Source of the DNA: Nomia melanderi
Taxonomy: Eukaryota; Arthropoda; Insecta; Hymenoptera; Halictidae
Reading direction: 5' to 3'
DNA length: 64,000 nt
Assembly (NCBI RefSeq): GCF_051020985.1
Contig: NC_135006.1
Span: forward strand, 18,059,501-18,123,500
Part shown: piece after piece, positions 37,001-43,000 of the stretch
Numbering within the stretch: position 1 is the stretch's first letter
Layout of the letters: each line of letters opens with the position of its first letter
Translations under genes and position numbers: made by a program
The notes under the pieces: model-generated
What the model saw: the letters and a program-made list of their open reading frames with translations, nothing else
Databases searched by the model: none
Told to the model about the DNA's origin: nothing

Positions 37001-40000
37001 TTTTATCAGTTCATGGTTAGCCGTCAGGTTTCGTTATCGAACGTTCGACAAATCATCTTATCTCTCGAGGTAGTAAAACCTTTCGTAAAAAGTAATTGAT
37101 CTCCGTTTCATCGTAGTCGTCGATGATCGCAGCGACTGAGCGAAATGAAATCCGCGGTCTAGTCATTACCAGTTCTACATTTTTATCGAATTTAATCTAT
37201 TGTTACTTTTATCCACGCTGTTCCACGGGTTCGAGTGGCCTCGCTTTGAGCGTTTGTCGACACTGAACCGGGGAACAGACTTTTTGCTCATGATCTCTTG
37301 GCTTGAACTCCGTGGTCTCGGTAGACACCCGGAGTCCAGGCCTAGTATTCTTCATTATCAATCTCATTGTCGTTAAATTAAGGCGGAGACGTTATCTCCA
37401 AGAATTTAGAAACCTCTTGCGTTTCCTTGTGATCCTTTTAACGATCAAGTCTGATGATCTCTCCAGTTGTCTAACAACTACTTTAACGGCTGAACGCAAA
37501 AGGTTTCGATCGTTAGTCTGCCGACGATTATTCATACTAATGCAGTAATGTCATATGTTTTTGTTGTCCCTCTAGTCCAAGCACCTAATTTTCCCGAACT
37601 CGAAGGCCTCGGTAGGTTCATACTGTATTAGCTTGCTTATTTTCTACCCCTCGTGTATCACCTCCTCGCTAGAGCTCGTCCATCGTCATTGGTTCCCACG
37701 TGTACTTGAAGGTAAACGGCGTCACGAGATAATGAGCACATAAACAGACTATAAGGAGAACAATCTTGAAGTAGGACAGTCTTCAAAGCATTTGTAGAAT
37801 TAATCTCTCAAGAAGAGAAACCTTGTTTCTTATTTCATCTGTCACTTCCATGGTTCTTCAGGTTTTCATTGTTGATCCTCGCTAGTTGTAAGCTACCGTC
37901 TTGCCAGTATGGCGGTGTCTCTGACTCAACCGTTGGATTTACTATGGATCTTCTATGATGAATTGACCCTGAGGAGAAAGAAGACCGGGCGGGATAAGGA
38001 GGAATGCTGCTCTCTTATCTCCCGGTCGCTGCATGCACTCCATTCGGTTCAGTTCATTATCCGGCACGATGAATTACTCGGCGCGTCGTTACCTTCAAGC
38101 ATGCATTCTTTCTGTTCGTTTATCATGTGATCGACGGAACTGTTCCTTACCACCTTGCGTACGACTTTGCCGTTGCACCTGCACATTATGTATTTTATCT
38201 GTTTATGTATTGGTATACCTGCTGCTGACTATATACTGGTCGTCGAATTCAAGCACTCGCCACAACACTGTCGTCACCCGATTACACTATTCTCTTCCGT
38301 GTACTTACCTTCTGCGATGATGTTGTTTTTGTACGCTGTGCGACTTGGAATTGTCCGTGAGAAAAGTCGAGGCTTCTTGTCTTCGTTGTCTTCTTTTTTC
38401 TCGGTATACTGGCTTGAAACAGTGAAACGTCAATGAATATTGTTAACCGCGGAGTCGCAATGTCGACCCGTGTGTCGCGATCATCTTTCCGCCCTTTGCT
38501 CCGCCTTAAGCCACGCCCCTCGCGTCCCATTGGCCAACAGCTGCCGAGAAAAAGGAAAAAACGCCTCCGCCTCTTCCGTGATCCGAAATCCATGCCACAC
38601 GCCGTACCCCCGTACTATTTTTTGTGTTTGTGCGTCCGTGGCGATGAACTCCTCCAAATAACAACTCCGAATGTAACGCTTGAACTTTGTGGTACTCTAC
38701 GGAGGAAGCTTCTTACCAATTGTGTTTCTTTTTTTTTTACCCCCATTTTTTTCCGGTAATCGAGTCTGCGAGGAGATCCCATCTCCGGATTATTCGATAT
38801 TGTATAGAATGAGACTTTGGCCGAATTTGGAAATGCGTTGTCGCGTGTTTGAAGTCACTTTTGTGAAACAGTTGAATCGTACGTCGGGTAAAAGAAACAT
38901 GTAAACGAAACGGAATCGGTGGGCGTGCACTATATTCAATTGTTCTGTCGAATTATGTAGAGCTTATACCACGACCAGCCCGTTCCTGCGACGATCCGCC
39001 ATTGTACCTGAGACTGCGAACCGGAAGACCGAAGGACAAGAAGATTCCTCGGTCCACGCCCATCATGAGCTACGGCAAGAAGAAACTGCGCCCCGAGTAT
39101 TGGTTCAGCGTGCCCCGCGACAGGTGAGTACAAACTTCATCTTTTCCACCCTACTTTCTATCCGTTAAATTCGGCGGGTAACACAATTTCTTTATGAAAT
39201 GAATAAATGGGCGTGGCCAGCAAATGACGTATAGAATACTGGGCGTGGCTATCGAGTTCCGGTGGGATAGTGGGCGTGGTTACCGATAGACTAAGGAAAC
39301 GAACTTTTAATTTCATTAACTATATTAACTTAAAACTAGTCCGATTTACATCGTGTTTGGACTCATTTCAATCGCAGCAATCTCAACGAGTCTCTGGCAC
39401 TACGTTTCAGAGAGTAAGATCGAAATTAATGACACTGCCTTTGTCATGTTTATACTTGACTGTCTCGTTTCTTCTCATTCCACCGATTCTCCGACTTCGT
39501 CAAACCATGTTCCGCGTTTGCTCGTCGCAGTTGCCCTTCAGTTGACGTAGAAGCGAACACCGTCTGCGAACAGTACACGCACAGCGCGCGTTTCCACGGG
39601 TGCACGCGAACCGAGCACGCTGTCACGTGACTGCGAAGTCGGCGCGTGATCGCCGAGAACGCGTGTGTTCGCTTGTGCGCGCCGCTTTTCCGTTCCGTGG
39701 CCGGCGAACGCGGCGTGTGTTAGTCTGTCCGCGGTAAGAAAACGCGACGGCGGCGCGCGCGCACGCCCCCATGCCTACGAATATCCGATTGGACCCACGT
39801 TTCCCGACGAAAACCGCGTGTCAGTGCACCCGTGTCAGTGTATTAATAGTCAGCCGATATTCCGCGCCGATCGCCGCGGCCTGTTCGTCCGTCCCCGTTG
39901 AACTAATGACCCGAACGACCACCTGTCGGCCCGTCACGTGCCCCGAGATTAGGTAACGGGATCTGTCAGCGGCCAGACCGTCGCGCTGGCTAATGTCATC

Positions 40001-43000
40001 CACGTGTTGCCCCCTCGGAAGATGGAAACGCTTTTTCCCGTGATTTATTCGACAAGTTGATCGCCACTTTGTTATTAATAGTCCGTTGGGAGGAATGACG
40101 AGTATTGTAGGCATATTCTAGATTCATGTTTGCTCTGATGCGTCGCTGATAACAACGGAGTAATTTAATTTGAACGTTTGGAAGTTTCGCTTGGCTTTCA
40201 ATTGTAAATTTCATTTGAATTTGAATCGATTTGAATGGATTTGAATGAATTTGAATGAATTTGAATGAATTTGAATTGAATTTGAATTGAATTTGAATTG
40301 AATTTGAATTGAATTTGAATTTAATTTGAATAAGATTTCATTTGGTTCGAATGTTTTACCGCGAGTTTGACCATGTTATTGTAAGACAAGGGGTTAACCG
40401 AGGCATTTTTTATGTTGACCATGCTGAAGCTTAGTAATTCTTAGATGACACTTTAGAATCTATAGGATCGAATTTCGAAATAAAATTTCCCGAAGACAAT
40501 CCGCTAAACAGCTGCATACGGTAGCTACATTAGCAAACAAGTTACACTTTCAATACATAACGCGTTCCTTTTAAAAGGAAACTCAGTAATTAAATTATCG
40601 TTCGCTGCACCGCTAAAGATCATCTCGGAAACCTCCAACCCTAAGAAACTTCAACGGGTTTCGAGAGCAACGAATTCCCACTGTTCGTCGATCAGATAAA
40701 TTTCAATATCTTATCGCTCGCATCGCGGATACACGAAACTGTTTACTCGCCGAAAGGTTTCGATTAGGTTAATAGGAGTCCATTATCTCGCCTCGCGCGC
40801 ACCACGAAAAGGAAAAAAAATTCCGTGCCTGTTTCATTTAATAATCGGTTGTGCAACATTTCAACGTTACCGTGCAACATTTCAACGTTACCGTGCAACC
40901 CGCTGTTTAGTCTCGCGGCTGATTGTAGAAAAACTGTTGCGCAGAAACTTCGCAGTCTATTATCGGTTTACCAATCGTGAATTTTATACACATTGTAAGC
41001 TTCGCGTTCTTATCCTGAGATCTTAACCCTTTGTGCATCATAATTGTAAACCGGAAACTTCAATTTTCAATTTTAATTTATGCGATGTTTCCTTTCTACG
41101 TTAGTCGCAAATATTTATAATGAAAGGTACTTATTGTCGAACGGAAAAGTCTGAACGTTCAAAGAAAGGAGACAAAAGAGCAGCAGTTCATACGTATTTT
41201 TTCATTGTGTCATTCCTATTTCGACTCCTATTACGCAGCGCAACTTCCGGATCGCACTTCCACAGAAGTAGCTCGCGCATGATAAACGACAGACCGCAGA
41301 ATGAACGCTTTTGATAACAAGCGAATGATAATGAGATTGCTGACGCGCGACAAACATTCGCGACAGATAAAGCATTTTGATGAACACCGTGGAAGGTCGC
41401 CAGGAAAGAACTTCGGCTCTACAATGACAACGCTAATAACACTTTTCAAATGCAAACACTTTTTTACAAAAATTCTGAAACCCTTCACGTGGTTAGAAAC
41501 GATAAACTGATCTATAATTAACGTCCGAAGTAGTTACGCGGACACTCGGTATGCACATTTACATTGCATAATGGACTGCTCGAAAAACATTTAATTACCG
41601 ATTTACATTCAGGATTTATTTCAGTAGCACTCGTACGTTCACTTTGCTATCTATTCGCCGACTTAATTTCATAAAGTGTCTGTCCGTGACCGATCATTTC
41701 TACTTAAGAAAGTGGATTCGTCTGTATCAAATTTTATTCCACGCTTTCCTTTTGAATTAGTAATTACTTTTAATTAAACACGTAATACACCTCTTTGCGA
41801 TAAAACTTGATTTCCTTCGATGTTTCAACATCTATGTAGAACTCGATTTCCAAAGGGCGAATTTCAAGTGCGAAGCCTATACAGTGAATTTTCAAAAATA
41901 ATCCACCGAGACTGACAAGTGCACGAGCAGGCGTGTCACGGATCCACCGGCAATAATGATCGCGCGTTGCAAAGGGAAAAAATCGGTTTAGTAATTCGCA
42001 CGTGACGGGCAGCGGCCGACGTTTACGTCAGTTTAGGTAATCGTGGCAGCTACAGTCAGAGTTCCTCCGTGACTCATTTCGCTAATGCCTCCCAGTCAAC
42101 TGGCGCGACTCTAACAAGTGCCACGTTTGGATTCGCCGCGTTGCGTCAGAGTGTTGTGGATAGTTTCGTCCGCGGCCGGACTAGTTCGAACGTTGTCGTT
42201 CTTATTAACGATCGAACCATCGATCACCGTGAAGCTCGCGCTGCGCTGATAGGGGCCCGGCTAAACGAGATAAAAAAATTCCGGTTCGCTCGTACATTGT
42301 TCGAACCGTAAATAGATCGCGGATAGTTATATTTCCTCGTTGGCTTAGGTCCACGAATACTTCGTCGCCATAAAAATAGTTCGATACGTTAAAAATACTT
42401 TGCGTCGGACATACCCGATTAACGCGAGTTTCATTATCTGCTTACCTGGAAGATAATATCTTCGATCGACGATTATTCTAATAATAATAAGCGAGTAACG
42501 CGTTTCCCGCGAGGATACGAAATTAATTCAATTCCTTCGCTCCGCTGAGCTCCGCGAGCGTTTCTGCAAGTATAATTCGAATTTTATTGAACCCGGCTCG
42601 TATTTTCATTTGGTCGTTGTTACGCGAACCCGCGTAAGCGATAAAACGCGTGAAATATCGCTTAGGCGATAAGTAAATTGAACGTCATCTAAAAACGAAT
42701 GCATAACGCTCGATTTCAGGGTCAGTGGTCTGAGAATTCTCATCCGCAGTTTATAAAGCTGAGTTCGCATCGTCTGTAATCTACAAATCCACGGACGTCC
42801 ACAATTATCCGTGATCTATGAATAAACAGTTCCCATAACCGTCCGTGATCTATAAATCTGAACTACGAGTTCTCGCGATTTCTATAATTCGTAAGTCAGT
42901 CGATCGTCCTAATTACCCGTGACCTGATCTACGAAATCTTACCATCCGTGCTCCATAGATCGATAGATCCACGGACCGTAAATCGACGAACCGAAACGCA

